A DNA stretch of 64,000 nucleotides from positions 650,678-714,677 of the forward strand of contig NZ_SZVP01000001.1 of the NCBI RefSeq assembly GCF_005885605.1, read 5' to 3'. This DNA is from Colwellia ponticola. GTDB lineage: Bacteria; Pseudomonadota; Gammaproteobacteria; Enterobacterales; Alteromonadaceae. A model generated the notes under the pieces. It was not told where the DNA came from and searched no databases. It was given only the letters and a program-made list of their open reading frames with translations. Shown piece by piece: positions 9,423 through 18,854 of the stretch. Made by a program: the position numbers and the translations under genes. Position 1 is the stretch's first letter. Each line of letters starts with the position of its first letter.

Positions 9423-10424
9423 ATGGGATTATTAGTAAACGGTAAATGGCATGACCAATGGTATGACACAAAATCAACTGGAGGCCATTTTGAGCGTAAA
9501 GCACCAAGCTTTCGCAACTGGGTAACCACTGACGGTAGTGCAGGTCCATCAGGCGTTGGTGGATTTAAAGCCGAACCGAATCGCTATCATTTATATGTAT
9601 CATTAGCTTGTCCTTGGGCACATCGAACAATAATTTATCGTAAGCTGAAGGGGTTAGAAGAGATGATATCTATCTCAGTGGTTAATGCTTACATGGGTGC
9701 GCAAGGTTGGACTTTTTCCCCAGGAGAAGGTGTTATTAGCGACCCTATATTGAATGCAACTAACGTCCATGAAATTTATACTGCGGCTCAAGCTGATTAT
9801 ACCGGTAGAGTAACTGTACCCATTCTTTGGGATAAAAAAACAAATACTATTGTAAGTAATGAATCGCCTGAAATAATTCGCATGTTTAACTCAGCCTTTG
9901 ATGAAGTTGGAGCATTACCCGGTGATTTCTGCCCACCTGAACTATTAACTGAAATAGATGAGCTTAATGAATTCATTTATCCCACTATAAATAACGGTGT
10001 CTATCGTGCAGGTTTTGCGACCACGCAAGCAGCTTATGATGAAGCAGTTATCGAGGTATTTACTGCCCTTGATACCATTGAAGAGCGCCTTAGTGAACGT
10101 CGCTATTTAACCGGAAACACCATTACTGAGGCAGATTGGCGCTTATTTACCACCTTAGTTCGTTTTGATGCCGTCTATGTGGGGCACTTTAAATGTAACT
10201 TACGCCGCATTGTTGATTACCCAAATATTTGGGGCTATTTACGCGACTTATATCAAGTACCGGGTATCGCTGAGACAGTCGCTCTGGATTATATCAAAGC
10301 GCATTATTACGGTAGTCATGACACTATTAATCCAACTCTTATTATTCCTAAAGGGCCTGATATAGACTTTACCAGTAAGCATAATCGTGAGCAGCTCAAC
10401 GATGTGATGCTAACAAAGCAGTAA
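9423..10424 (+). CDS. yqjG: Glutathionyl-hydroquinone reductase, YqjG/ECM4 family
   Basis: The 333-residue protein is a xi-class glutathione transferase. The thioredoxin-like domain has the catalytic SLACPWAHRT with its CPWA cysteine near residue 63, and the helical C-terminal domain contains LTGNTITEADWRLFTTLVRF. The family reduces glutathionyl-hydroquinones, protecting against quinones. It follows the pirin gene with a TTTGGAGAACTAACATG start context, so co-transcription from the pirin promoter is plausible. Length matches E. coli YqjG (about 328). Confidence 0.93.
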   Translation: MGLLVNGKWHDQWYDTKSTGGHFERKAPSFRNWVTTDGSAGPSGVGGFKAEPNRYHLYVSLACPWAHRTIIYRKLKGLEEMISISVVNAYMGAQGWTFSPGEGVISDPILNATNVHEIYTAAQADYTGRVTVPILWDKKTNTIVSNESPEIIRMFNSAFDEVGALPGDFCPPELLTEIDELNEFIYPTINNGVYRAGFATTQAAYDEAVIEVFTALDTIEERLSERRYLTGNTITEADWRLFTTLVRFDAVYVGHFKCNLRRIVDYPNIWGYLRDLYQVPGIAETVALDYIKAHYYGSHDTINPTLIIPKGPDIDFTSKHNREQLNDVMLTKQ

Positions 10425-10469
10425 TAGTAAATGGTTGAATATAATGGGAGTAAATAATACCAAAGAGTG

Positions 10470-10516
10470 ATCACTTAATAAAAGACAAAGGCTTACATAC
10501 CATTTTATTGAGTGAT
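10470..10516. repeat. Inverted repeat in the 370-base gap after yqjG
   Basis: ATCACTTAATAAAA (10470-10483) is repeated in inverted orientation as TTTTATTGAGTGAT (10503-10516), 13 of 14 positions pairing plus one G-T. It is the only strong structure in the gene-free stretch 10425-10794; I see no open reading frame of note there. It has no T-run, so it could be a weak terminator, an mRNA end stabiliser or a small dispersed repeat. Confidence 0.45.
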
Positions 10517-10794
10517 AAGCGCACTACACGGATATAGCTTATTCACTAATGTAGTAAAGCTCCCTTTAAACGGTTTTCCAATTCAATCATCAATGGATTC
10601 AAGACCGTTTTCCCATGGCTTCTCGACATAATCCATTACTTGGATGTGAAGTGGCAGGCTAAAATAGGTGAGCACTCACAATATTTAACCTCAAAGAACA
10701 ACAACTCTACTATCCATTGTAGATATTAATTGATCGCCAATAGTCAATATCGCGTATTATTAAAGATAACAGGGGTTAATTTATTGGAGTGAGT

Positions 10795-11703
10795 ATGAAA
10801 ATATTAATAACGGGCGGTACTGGCTTAATCGGTCGACACTTTATTACCGCTTTTCATGATAAATATCAAATTACCGTGTTAACTAGAAATATTGAAAAAG
10901 CGAGAAAATGTTTAACTCTTTATATCTATAAAAAGGGAGCTGACAACATTGAATTTATTGAGCAGTTACCAGAGCAAAGTAACTTTGAAGTAATCATTAA
11001 TCTTGCTGGCGAGCCTATCGTTGATAAGCGTTGGACTGACAGTCAAAAAAATATTATTTGTCAGAGTCGCTGGTCAATCACTGAGCAAGTAGTGGCAATG
11101 ATTGCACGTGCTAACACTAAGCCAAGCTGCTTAATTAACGGTTCTGCTATCGGTTATTACGGTGAAACAGGGTCGACTGTTACTGATGAAGACGCCCCAG
11201 TAACGCAAATTGATTTTGCGCATTCACTGTGTCAAAAATGGGAAGCACTAGCGCTTAAAGCCAATGAATATTGTCGGGTCGTGTTGTTACGTACCGCCGT
11301 GGTGTTAGCTGATGATGGTGGAGCATTAGATAAAATGCGCTTACCTTTCTCTTTAGGTTTAGGGGGAAAATTAGGTCATGGTCAACAATATATGTCTTGG
11401 ATACACATTGACGATATGATTGCCGCTATTGATTTTAGTATACAAACGACTGATATAAAGGGCGCGATAAATTGCGCTTCACCACAGGCGATAACCAATG
11501 CAGCCTTCACTAAGGCATTAGGTAACCAAGTTAATAGGCCTACATGGTTTACGGTACCTGCTTTTATGCTCAAAATATTAATGGGACAGGGTGCAGAATT
11601 ATTACTGACTAGCCAAAATATTTACCCGCAAAAGTTACTCAATCATAATTTTCACTTCAAGCATGCAACTATTGAACATGCACTAGCTGACTTACTGTTC
11701 TAA
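10795..11703 (+). CDS. TIGR01777-family epimerase (YfcH/SDR39U1-like)
   Basis: The 302-residue protein begins with the Rossmann motif MKILITGGTGLIGRHF and has the family signatures NLAGEPIVDKRW near residue 70 and SAIGYYGETG near residue 115, followed by RTAVVLADDGGALDKM and LGGKLGHGQQYMSWIHIDD. These mark an extended short-chain dehydrogenase of the TIGR01777 epimerase group; the substrate is unknown. The start is ATG 10795, preceded by TTGGAG at 10784-10789; the in-frame GTG six bases upstream lies inside the ribosome site spacing and is less likely. It stands alone. Confidence 0.9.
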   Translation: MKILITGGTGLIGRHFITAFHDKYQITVLTRNIEKARKCLTLYIYKKGADNIEFIEQLPEQSNFEVIINLAGEPIVDKRWTDSQKNIICQSRWSITEQVVAMIARANTKPSCLINGSAIGYYGETGSTVTDEDAPVTQIDFAHSLCQKWEALALKANEYCRVVLLRTAVVLADDGGALDKMRLPFSLGLGGKLGHGQQYMSWIHIDDMIAAIDFSIQTTDIKGAINCASPQAITNAAFTKALGNQVNRPTWFTVPAFMLKILMGQGAELLLTSQNIYPQKLLNHNFHFKHATIEHALADLLF

Positions 11704-11797
11704 TAGCAGTATCAACCTAGGCAAAAGACAGAAGTTTTCTGCCTGCTGTTTTGCCGTTAACTAATACCATTACCCATAAAGAAGTGACCACTTAGCA

Positions 11798-12670
11798 TTA
11801 CAGTGTTGTTAAGTAATCAATAAATGTTTGTGTCAGGGTATTGTGATGACTGCTTTTATGGGTAACAAGCGCAAAACGACGTGATAAATTTAAGGGCGAC
11901 TCTAGTACTACCAAGCTACCTTTATTGAGATCATCAGCAATAATGAGCTGTGATAAACAGCCTAACCCTAAGCCTGCTTTAACCGATTCTTTAATAGCAT
12001 CTTGCCTAGTTAGTTCCATGGCTAAGTTAATTCGCGCCCCCGCTTGCTCAATTGCGGTATCAAATATTGCTCGCGTACCCGAACCTTGTTCTCGTAATAC
12101 CCAAGACTGTTGTTGTAATTGCTCAATAGAAATAGTGCCTTTACCTGCTAGCGGGTGCCCAGGTGGGCAAAATATTTGTAGTTTATCTTGTTGCCATAGC
12201 GTTATTTGTAAATTTTTATGTGCTGCTGGCCCTTCTATTAAGCCAATAGAAGCTTTACCTTTATCTAAATAATCTATCACCATTTGCGTATTACCTATGT
12301 GTATTTCAGGTATTACCTCAGGATATATTTTTACAAATGTCGCAATTAATTTAGGCAATAAATAGGTAGCAATAGTCGCACTGGCAACAATGCGCAATAC
12401 TCCACTCATGGTATCTACATTGGCAAGTGTTAGGCTATCGAGCAAATCAGCTATCTGGCGTACTTTAGGTAGTGACTTAAGACCATTTTCAGTGATCACC
12501 AAATCTCGACCAACTCGTTCAAAAAGTACATACCCTAAGCTTGCTTCTAATTCTTTTAACGCTTGGCTGGCAGCCGATTGACTAAGGGCAAGCTCACTGG
12601 CGGCTGTGGTGAGCTTCCCTAAACGTGCTGTGGCTTCAAATAACTGTAATTTTTTTATTGAAACGCTCAT
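11798..12670 (-). CDS. LysR-family regulator, YeiE-like, divergent from a YeiH-family gene
   Basis: The 290-residue LysR protein has the CysB/YeiE-like N-terminus (LTTAASELALSQSAASQALK near residues 20-39, FERVGRDLVITENG near 50-63) and the effector-domain stretch WVLREQGSGTRAIFD near residue 190 typical of YeiE. In E. coli the yeiE gene sits beside yeiH, and here the divergent neighbour at 12871 is a YeiH-family exporter, so it probably controls that gene. YeiE in enterics responds to sulfite, which fits an anion-export role, but the ligand here is not established. Confidence 0.85.
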   Translation of the reverse strand: MSVSIKKLQLFEATARLGKLTTAASELALSQSAASQALKELEASLGYVLFERVGRDLVITENGLKSLPKVRQIADLLDSLTLANVDTMSGVLRIVASATIATYLLPKLIATFVKIYPEVIPEIHIGNTQMVIDYLDKGKASIGLIEGPAAHKNLQITLWQQDKLQIFCPPGHPLAGKGTISIEQLQQQSWVLREQGSGTRAIFDTAIEQAGARINLAMELTRQDAIKESVKAGLGLGCLSQLIIADDLNKGSLVVLESPLNLSRRFALVTHKSSHHNTLTQTFIDYLTTL

Positions 12671-12870
12671 CTGCTATTTGGACCTTGGATAATTAAATAA
12701 AATCAATGATGTTTTATTATAGTTCGGTTTTTTGAATGTTATACATCTAATCTATCCATTATTTTTAATTAAAACTTTACGATATATTATATGCCATAAA
12801 GTAATACTGATTGACGTTATCGCTAAGTCTATTGACAACGTTATATTTATTAGACAAGAAAGAGATGGTT

Positions 12871-13899
12871 ATGGCTACCTATATAGTTCTCCCTATTATT
12901 GCCCTATTGGCAATTACCTTAGCAACAATAGAACAAGTGTCAGCATTAGGACTAAGTGCCTTACCGTTAGCGATTATATTGGGCATGCTTTATGGTCACT
13001 TATCATTAAGAGAAGAAGATGAACAAGACCAACGTTTTTCTACTTTTTGCAAACAAAAGCTATTAAGAATAGGGATCGTTTTATTTGGTTTTGGTTTGAG
13101 CTTTCAGCAAATAATCGCGGTGGGTTGGCAAGCGGTTGCTATTGATTTTTTAGTAATCGCTACCGTTTTTTCTGTCGGTACTTTTGTTGGCATTAAGGTG
13201 CTTAAATTACATCGTGATCTAGCTATTTTAACCGCTGCCGGTAGTGCTATCTGTGGTGCTGCCGCAGTACTTGCCACTGAATCGGTACTTAAACCAAAAC
13301 AAGAGCATATTACCATTGCCATTGCTACCGTGGTGTTATTTGGTACTGTAGCCATGTTTAGTTACCCATTTATTTATCAGTGGGTTGGCATCAGTGATAA
13401 AGCTTTTGGTATTTATATAGGTAGTACTGCTCACGAGGTAGCACAAGCGGTTGCCGCAGGGCAAAGTATAAACGGCGAAACCATGCAAACAGCGGTAGTG
13501 GTTAAACTCATTAGAGTGATGATGTTAGCCCCTTTTATTTTAATGCTAAGTGCGGTGCTTGGTCGCCTTAGTCGTCGAGCTAAAAACACTGCAGGTATTA
13601 ATTCCTTGGGTATTGCTAACTATGATGCAGATAAAAAAAGCATTATTACTATTCCATGGTTTGTGTTTGGCTTTATCGCGACCGCTATGATTAACAGTAT
13701 TGTTATTTTGCCAGAATTTATTAAAGTAGCATTTAGCTTTGCTAGCCAGTTTTCTTTAGCTATGGCCATGGCCGCGTTAGGCGCACAAACACAATGGTCG
13801 ACTATTAAAGCCGCAGGGCCTAAACCACTAATATTGGCACTGTTGCTCTTTATTATCTTAATGTTTGGTGGTTTTTTCTTAAATTCGTGCTTCGCATAA
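12871..13899 (+). CDS. yeiH: YeiH family putative sulfate/sulfite exporter (UPF0324)
   Basis: The 342-residue membrane protein has about ten hydrophobic segments and the UPF0324 signatures IGIVLFGFGLSFQQI, LTAAGSAICGAAAVLAT and GSTAHEVAQAVAAGQ. The family is annotated as putative sulfate or sulfite exporters. AAAGAG at 12859-12864 favours ATG 12871, with ATG 12865 as the alternative. The divergent YeiE-like LysR gene supports the assignment. Confidence 0.85.
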   Translation: MATYIVLPIIALLAITLATIEQVSALGLSALPLAIILGMLYGHLSLREEDEQDQRFSTFCKQKLLRIGIVLFGFGLSFQQIIAVGWQAVAIDFLVIATVFSVGTFVGIKVLKLHRDLAILTAAGSAICGAAAVLATESVLKPKQEHITIAIATVVLFGTVAMFSYPFIYQWVGISDKAFGIYIGSTAHEVAQAVAAGQSINGETMQTAVVVKLIRVMMLAPFILMLSAVLGRLSRRAKNTAGINSLGIANYDADKKSIITIPWFVFGFIATAMINSIVILPEFIKVAFSFASQFSLAMAMAALGAQTQWSTIKAAGPKPLILALLLFIILMFGGFFLNSCFA

Positions 13900-13947
13900 A
13901 AAAGTATAAAAAGTTAGCAGCTGTTAGTCTTTGACATTGCCAGCCCA

Positions 13948-14133
13948 TCATCGCACGCGGTAATGTTGATGCTTAACAAAAACATTGATAAGCAAATGCC
14001 TATAAATAGCGTGGTATAAGGCTTCTTCCATCGCCTGTTTGTATTCAAGCTTGTTATAAACGCTGTCTTCAAGCAAAATAGCTTGTCGCTTCGACCACAA
14101 CTGAGCAGTGAGTATTAATCGGGCCATGGTCAT
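13948..14133 (-). CDS. Small hypothetical protein
   Basis: A 61-residue, basic, helix-prone protein (MTMARLILTAQLWSKRQA onward, with KLEYKQAMEEALYHAIYRHL in the middle) that I do not recognise. No membrane segment or cysteine motif is visible. Two methionines, at 14133 and 14127, are possible starts; the second has a GAG six bases upstream. A longer in-frame start at 14196 would run through an inverted repeat and is less likely. It is transcribed away from the B12-binding gene. Confidence 0.4.
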   Translation of the reverse strand: MTMARLILTAQLWSKRQAILLEDSVYNKLEYKQAMEEALYHAIYRHLLINVFVKHQHYRVR

Positions 14134-14158
14134 CTCGTAGTTTTTTTGTCTAAGTAAA

Positions 14159-14185
14159 TTATACGAGAGTACCGCTTTCGTATAA
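14159..14185. promoter_or_regulatory. Inverted repeat in the promoter region of the B12-binding gene
   Basis: TTATACGA (14159-14166) and TCGTATAA (14178-14185) form a perfect inverted repeat with an 11-base spacer. It lies between the small leftward gene and the rightward B12-binding protein gene. The spacing of arm centres, about two helical turns, fits a dimeric regulator. No regulator gene is adjacent, and the role is inferred. Confidence 0.4.
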
Positions 14186-14232
14186 ATCTCACACAAAGAT
14201 CAGCAACCCCTAGTCAAAATCTAACTGTTTTA

Positions 14233-15428
14233 ATGATTTTTCTTGTCAGTATTTTAAATTCCACCAACCAAACAGTATTTAATATGAATAACCAAAGTAT
14301 ATGTGCCGCTTACCGTAATAAAACAGTTATGACCAAGCAAGAATTACTTACCGCATTAAACAATGTACTTAATACGATAAGTCAGGATGAGAAAACTTTT
14401 TATTCAGCTAATCTCAGCACTTTAGCAGAGTCAGTTAATCAGGACATAGAAACGAGAGAAGACCTAAAAAGTATTATCGGTGAAAATCCAATACAAAGAC
14501 TACGAGATCAGCATGTTAATCATGCCCATTTTATGACTACTGCTATGAAGATGGTCGACCCAGAGCAAATTTATGACCATGTTATTGGGTTGTATAACGC
14601 CTACACCAAAAAAGATATTACCTTTGATTATTGCTTATTAACGTTAACCGCATGGAAAAAATCCATTACGTTAATTAGCCAAAACAAATTAAGTAATATC
14701 ATTCAATTATATCAATTGCTTATTGATAATCACGGGTATTTTATTCAAGTAACCACTGATAATTTTCATTTAGGTAATAAGATTAATAGCGACCCTGAGT
14801 ATGATAATGTCCTGGATGAATTTATAGCGGCCTTACTCCAACCCAGTTTAAAAACAGCTGAAAATATCGCCAAAAAATTTATTTCCGATGGTGGTAATAT
14901 CAGTGATTTTTGGTTGAAAATTATTACGCCTGCTCTCTATAAAATTGGGGATTTATGGGAAAATTCAAAAATAACCGTGGGTGAAGAACACACCGCAACA
15001 TCATTATGCCAAATGGTGATGTCTTCATATTACAGTGAGGTTATTAAACATGTTGAAAATAAACCTACAATAGTAGCGATAACTAGCCCTAATGAACTAC
15101 ACCAAGTCGGATTGAGAATGTTAGCTGATACGCTCGAATTAAGTGGCTATCCTGTAGAGTTTCTACCCCCCAATAGCACGGTAGAGCAGATAGTCGAAAC
15201 GATTGAAGAAGAAGAGGCGGTAATGTTAATAATTTCAACTACACTCAAAGGTAACTTAGAAGCAACGAAAGAGATCATTACAAAAATACGTCATCACAAT
15301 AATAACAAAACACTTATTATTGTGGGGGCCAAGCTTATTATGGCAACGAGACGCTCAGAGACTATGTTAATGCCGACTACCTTGTCAGTACTGTTGATGA
15401 AATAACCAAAATTATTGAGGCGATTTAA
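14233..15428 (+). CDS. Cobalamin-binding sensor protein with CarH/LitR-type motif, frameshifted near its end
   Basis: The N-terminal ~180 residues are helical and not a MerR DNA-binding domain. A B12-binding helical cap follows, with LWENSKITVGEEH, exactly the W-x9-EH pattern that contacts the upper adenosyl face in CarH/LitR photoreceptors. The Rossmann-like B12 domain has NELHQVG (E-x-H-x-x-G) and an STTL stretch. The reading frame in the sequence stops at 15405 with an unlikely tail, but one extra G in the G5 run at 15324-15328 would restore IIVGGQAYYGNETLRDY, the missing GG motif, and a stop at 15426-15428, one base before the next gene. Start is uncertain: ATG 14233, 14284 or 14329. It is probably co-transcribed with the diguanylate cyclase. 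Confidence 0.75.
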
Positions 15429-15429
15429 A

Positions 15430-16416
15430 ATGACAATGACGTTGAATACTTTTACTCAACAGAGCTTGTCGCTGTGGGATAGCCATAGTCAAATCATGTT
15501 AATAAAAATAACATCTACCGGTGATATCATTGCTCATAACATGGCATTTACTAGTCAATTTAAGGCATATTCTAATTTATTTGAGCTGGTTACCCTCACT
15601 CACATTGGTGCTTTTAAACAAAATGTCCAACAATGCCTGTTAAGTGATTCACCACTGAGCTTTATTACTAATTTTAGTCCCGATAAAAATGATGTTACCG
15701 ATATACCTTATAGCTACCTCATCACGATGGAACGCTTAGATGGTATGATTCAATTAATTGCTGAACCCAAAAGCAACCTTTCTCATGAAGATGTGAAAGC
15801 CTATTTTTCCATGGTCAATGATTTTTCTAATATGACACGAAAAATACAAAAGTCAGAATTTCGTTTAAAGAAAACGAATGATAAATTGAATGAAAAAATT
15901 GAAAAAGTAGAATATTTAGCCAATCATGACATGCTAACAGACATGTTTAATAGGCGAAGAATATTTGAACAGTTAAACACTGAAGCGGAACGTTTTTTGA
16001 GGACTGGTGATACTTTTTGTATTTTGATCGCTGACATTGATCTATTCAAAAAAATCAATGATAGTTACGGCCACTTAAACGGCGATCTGGTTTTACAGCG
16101 CTTTGCTGTCACATTAAAAGAAAATATTCGTCCTTATGACTTTGTTGGCCGCTTTGGTGGTGAAGAGTTTATTGTCATCTTTCCTAATACAAAAACTGAG
16201 ACTGCTTTATCAGTGGCTAACAGGTTGCTTCAAGCCGTTATAAAGTCGCCTATTAATATAGAAGGTTATACATCTCTCTCTATTTCATTCAGTGGTGGGA
16301 TTGCACAAATGACACACAATATGACGATAGAGAAATTAATTGAGATTGCTGATAATCGTCTATATTATGCAAAGAAACATGGTCGGCAACAAATTATAGT
16401 GAATGACATTAGCTAA
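15430..16416 (+). CDS. Diguanylate cyclase with PAS-like N-terminus (GGDEF)
   Basis: The 328-residue protein has a PAS-like N-terminal domain (about residues 10-120), a short coiled coil (KKTNDKLNEKIEKVEYLAN) and a GGDEF domain with DMLTDMFNRRRIFEQL, a metal-binding ADIDLFKKINDSYGH and the active-site GRFGGEEFIVIF. The RPYD five residues before GGEEF is a good inhibitory I-site, so feedback by c-di-GMP is likely. ATG 15430 is supported by GAGG at 15417-15420; an in-frame TTG at 15415 is not needed. The start is one base after the frame-restored stop of the B12-binding gene, so the two look translationally coupled: B12 protein as sensor, this as output. Confidence 0.9.
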   Translation: MTMTLNTFTQQSLSLWDSHSQIMLIKITSTGDIIAHNMAFTSQFKAYSNLFELVTLTHIGAFKQNVQQCLLSDSPLSFITNFSPDKNDVTDIPYSYLITMERLDGMIQLIAEPKSNLSHEDVKAYFSMVNDFSNMTRKIQKSEFRLKKTNDKLNEKIEKVEYLANHDMLTDMFNRRRIFEQLNTEAERFLRTGDTFCILIADIDLFKKINDSYGHLNGDLVLQRFAVTLKENIRPYDFVGRFGGEEFIVIFPNTKTETALSVANRLLQAVIKSPINIEGYTSLSISFSGGIAQMTHNMTIEKLIEIADNRLYYAKKHGRQQIIVNDIS

Positions 16417-16482
16417 TATAAACGTCGAGTAGCCCACTCACCATTTTCAATAATATATTGATAAAAGGTTTCTATCACCAAC

Positions 16483-17364
16483 TTATATCGATTCACAGTG
16501 CTGATGTGCCAAACGAATAAATGCCTGAGTCGCTGCGCTCTGATAAGCTCCTTTGCGTTGCATTAATACGGCAGTCCGTGTTAATAAAGACGGAGCGAGT
16601 GCAATAGCAACTAAATCATCACGGCCGCTAGCAATATTAGCAGGTAATAATGTCGTTAACTGGGTATGACGCACAATTTCAATCACTGCGCTTAATGAAT
16701 TAGCCTCCATGAGAACCTGTGGATTGATGTCGTGTTGACGGTAATAACGTTCAATTTGTTCACGGGTAGCAAACTTACTACTGAGTAAGACTAACGACTG
16801 TTTACTTAACATTTTTAAATTAATCGCCTGCTCTTTCGCAAGCACATGCTGTTTATTTACCACTAACGCCAGCGTTTCAACAAGTAATGTTTGCCAAGCT
16901 ATATCGTTAGAGTGTACGTCTGCAAAAGCAATACCTAGATCAAATTCATCCTCAAGCAGTTGCTTCTCCATGCGCTCCTGTGACATTTCTTGTACGCTCA
17001 ATGTCACATTAGGATAACGTTGATTAAATACTTTGATCAATGGACCTATCAGGTAGGTGGTGAAAGTCGGCGTAATAGCAACACGTAAGGCTCCACGACT
17101 CATATTTTGCACGTCGTGAATCGCTCTTTTCCCTTCGGCTAAATCTTGTAAAGCACGCTGTGCATAGTCCGCATAGACTTCACCAGCATCGGTTAGCCTT
17201 ACTTTACGACCAGAGCGATCAAATAACGCGGCACCGAGTGCCTCTTCTAATTGCTTTATCTGTTGAGACAAGGCTGGTTGAGAAACATACAGTGAGTTTG
17301 CTGCCTTGGTAAAACTGCCATGTTTAGCAACAGCAAGAAAGTAGTTTATATGGCGTAATATCAT
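16483..17364 (-). CDS. cynR: LysR-family regulator CynR
   Basis: The 293-residue LysR protein has the N-terminal helix-turn-helix MILRHINYFLAVAKHGSF with YVSQPALSQQIKQLEEAL and FDRSGRKVRLTDAG, then an effector domain beginning VAITPTFTTYLIGPLI, which is typical of CynR. It is divergent from cynTS with 104 bases between starts, the same arrangement as in E. coli, where CynR activates the operon in the presence of cyanate. Length and subfamily fit well. Confidence 0.92.
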   Translation of the reverse strand: MILRHINYFLAVAKHGSFTKAANSLYVSQPALSQQIKQLEEALGAALFDRSGRKVRLTDAGEVYADYAQRALQDLAEGKRAIHDVQNMSRGALRVAITPTFTTYLIGPLIKVFNQRYPNVTLSVQEMSQERMEKQLLEDEFDLGIAFADVHSNDIAWQTLLVETLALVVNKQHVLAKEQAINLKMLSKQSLVLLSSKFATREQIERYYRQHDINPQVLMEANSLSAVIEIVRHTQLTTLLPANIASGRDDLVAIALAPSLLTRTAVLMQRKGAYQSAATQAFIRLAHQHCESI

Positions 17365-17468
17365 ATCTATCTATAAGTATTTATTATGAACATCATAATA
17401 TACCGGTATTTTACCTTATTACAATAGCGGCGTAATATCTCTGCATCAACACAACAGAGACAGCCGTT

Positions 17469-18128
17469 ATGAAAGACATCATTGAAGGTTTTTTAAAGTT
17501 CCAGAGCGACGCATATCCTGAACGCGCCGAACTGTTCAAAAATTTAGCGTATAAGCAGAATCCAAGCACGTTATTTATTTCTTGCTCAGATAGCCGTTTA
17601 GTACCTGAGTTAGTTACGCAACATGAACCAGGTGAGTTATTTGTTATTCGTAACGCGGGTAATATTGTCCCTTCGTATGGCCCTGAGCCAGGAGGTGTTT
17701 CTGCATCAGTAGAGTATGCGGTTACCGCATTACAAGTAACCGACGTGGTTATTTGTGGCCACTCAGACTGCGGAGCGATGACCGCCATTGCCAAGTGTAA
17801 GTGCATGGACCACATGCCAGCGGTTGGTAGCTGGTTACGTTACGCCGACTCAGCGCGTGTCGTCAATGAAGCGCGCACACATAGCAGTGAGCGTGCACGT
17901 ATTGCAGCAATGGTGCGAGAAAACGTCATTGCTCAGCTTGAAAATATTAAAACCCACCCCTCAGTACGTCTAGCCATAAGAGAAGGTCGTTTGGCTTTAC
18001 ATGGCTGGGTGTATGACATTGAGTCGGGCAGTATTGATGCACTAGACGGTGCGACCAATACGTTTGTTTCACTTGCGAACCATACCAATGTTCGCGCAAC
18101 TCCTACACAGCTCAATGTAGCTGTTTAA
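17469..18128 (+). CDS. cynT: Beta-class carbonic anhydrase CynT
   Basis: The 219-residue enzyme has the beta-carbonic anhydrase zinc ligands: SCSDSRLVP supplies the first cysteine and the catalytic Asp-Arg pair, and GHSDCGAM the histidine and second cysteine. It hydrates CO2 to bicarbonate, the co-substrate consumed by cyanase, and prevents its loss as CO2. It is the first gene of cynTS, 27 bases before cynS. Length matches E. coli CynT (219). Confidence 0.95.
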   Translation: MKDIIEGFLKFQSDAYPERAELFKNLAYKQNPSTLFISCSDSRLVPELVTQHEPGELFVIRNAGNIVPSYGPEPGGVSASVEYAVTALQVTDVVICGHSDCGAMTAIAKCKCMDHMPAVGSWLRYADSARVVNEARTHSSERARIAAMVRENVIAQLENIKTHPSVRLAIREGRLALHGWVYDIESGSIDALDGATNTFVSLANHTNVRATPTQLNVAV

Positions 18129-18155
18129 AAACCACTAACTGTAAGAGGTATTATC

Positions 18156-18626
18156 ATGATTCAATCTCAAATTAGCAACACAGCACGTCAAGCATTAACT
18201 GATATTATTATTGCGGCGAAAGCAGAAAAAAACCTGTCGTTCGAGCAAATTGCCGAAGGTACGGGGTTAAGTGACGTCTTTGTTACTGCGGCTTTATTAG
18301 GTCAGCAACCATTACCTGAAAAGGCTGCAAAAACAGTGGGCGCAACCTTAGGTTTAGATGATAGCGCTATCGCGTTGTTAACGACTATTCCACTACGTGG
18401 CAGTGTTGAAAACAACATGCCAACTGACCCAACTATTTATCGTTTTTACGAAATGATGCAGGTCTATGGCACAACCCTTAAAGCATTAGTTCATGAACAA
18501 TTTGGTGATGGCATCATCAGTGCGATTAACTTTAAACTAGACATGAAAAAAGTCGAAGATACTGAAGGTGGCTCTCGTGCTGTCATTACGCTTGATGGCA
18601 AGTTCTTACCTTACAAACCTTTTTAA
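18156..18626 (+). CDS. cynS: Cyanate hydratase (cyanase)
   Basis: The 156-residue protein has the exact length of E. coli cyanase, and the catalytic residues fall at the same positions: Arg96 and Glu99 in YRFYEMM and Ser122 in DGIISAINF. The N-terminal half is an XRE-like helical domain and the C-terminal half is the decamer-forming catalytic domain. It converts cyanate and bicarbonate to ammonia and CO2. An AAGAGG site sits before the start. A terminator follows at 18644. The third E. coli gene of the operon, cynX, is absent. Confidence 0.97.
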   Translation: MIQSQISNTARQALTDIIIAAKAEKNLSFEQIAEGTGLSDVFVTAALLGQQPLPEKAAKTVGATLGLDDSAIALLTTIPLRGSVENNMPTDPTIYRFYEMMQVYGTTLKALVHEQFGDGIISAINFKLDMKKVEDTEGGSRAVITLDGKFLPYKPF

Positions 18627-18643
18627 AAATTAAGTCATTGACC

Positions 18644-18671
18644 AAAGTCGGCGTCTCGCGCCGACTTTTTT
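18644..18671 (+). terminator. Terminator of cynTS
   Basis: AAAGTCGGCG (18644-18653) pairs with CGCCGACTTT (18659-18668) around a five-base loop, and six Ts run from 18666 to 18671. It is a strong rho-independent terminator 17 bases after the cynS stop. The stretch 18672-18854 that follows holds no recognisable gene. Confidence 0.9.
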
Positions 18672-18854
18672 CTTATAAAACGTTAATTTTCTGATAAGTA
18701 CTAAATCACTTCACTGGTCATTATCACAGGAGTCATTACCTCGATAGACTTGCTATTGGAGGGGAGCCGAATAAGCACAAAGTTAAGATCACCAACAACC
18801 GCTGCACTGCACTAGCGTTCGTTGTCGTATTAATGCGCTTATTGGTCTATCTCT

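Noticed and set aside
12732..13022. Rightward 96-codon frame overlapping the start of the YeiH-family gene
   Set aside because: Out of frame with the clear YeiH coding region and without domain similarity.
15318..15335. Programmed -1 frameshift site
   Set aside because: The run is G5 without a true slippery heptamer for both tRNAs and without an obvious downstream pseudoknot; a base error or mutation is simpler.
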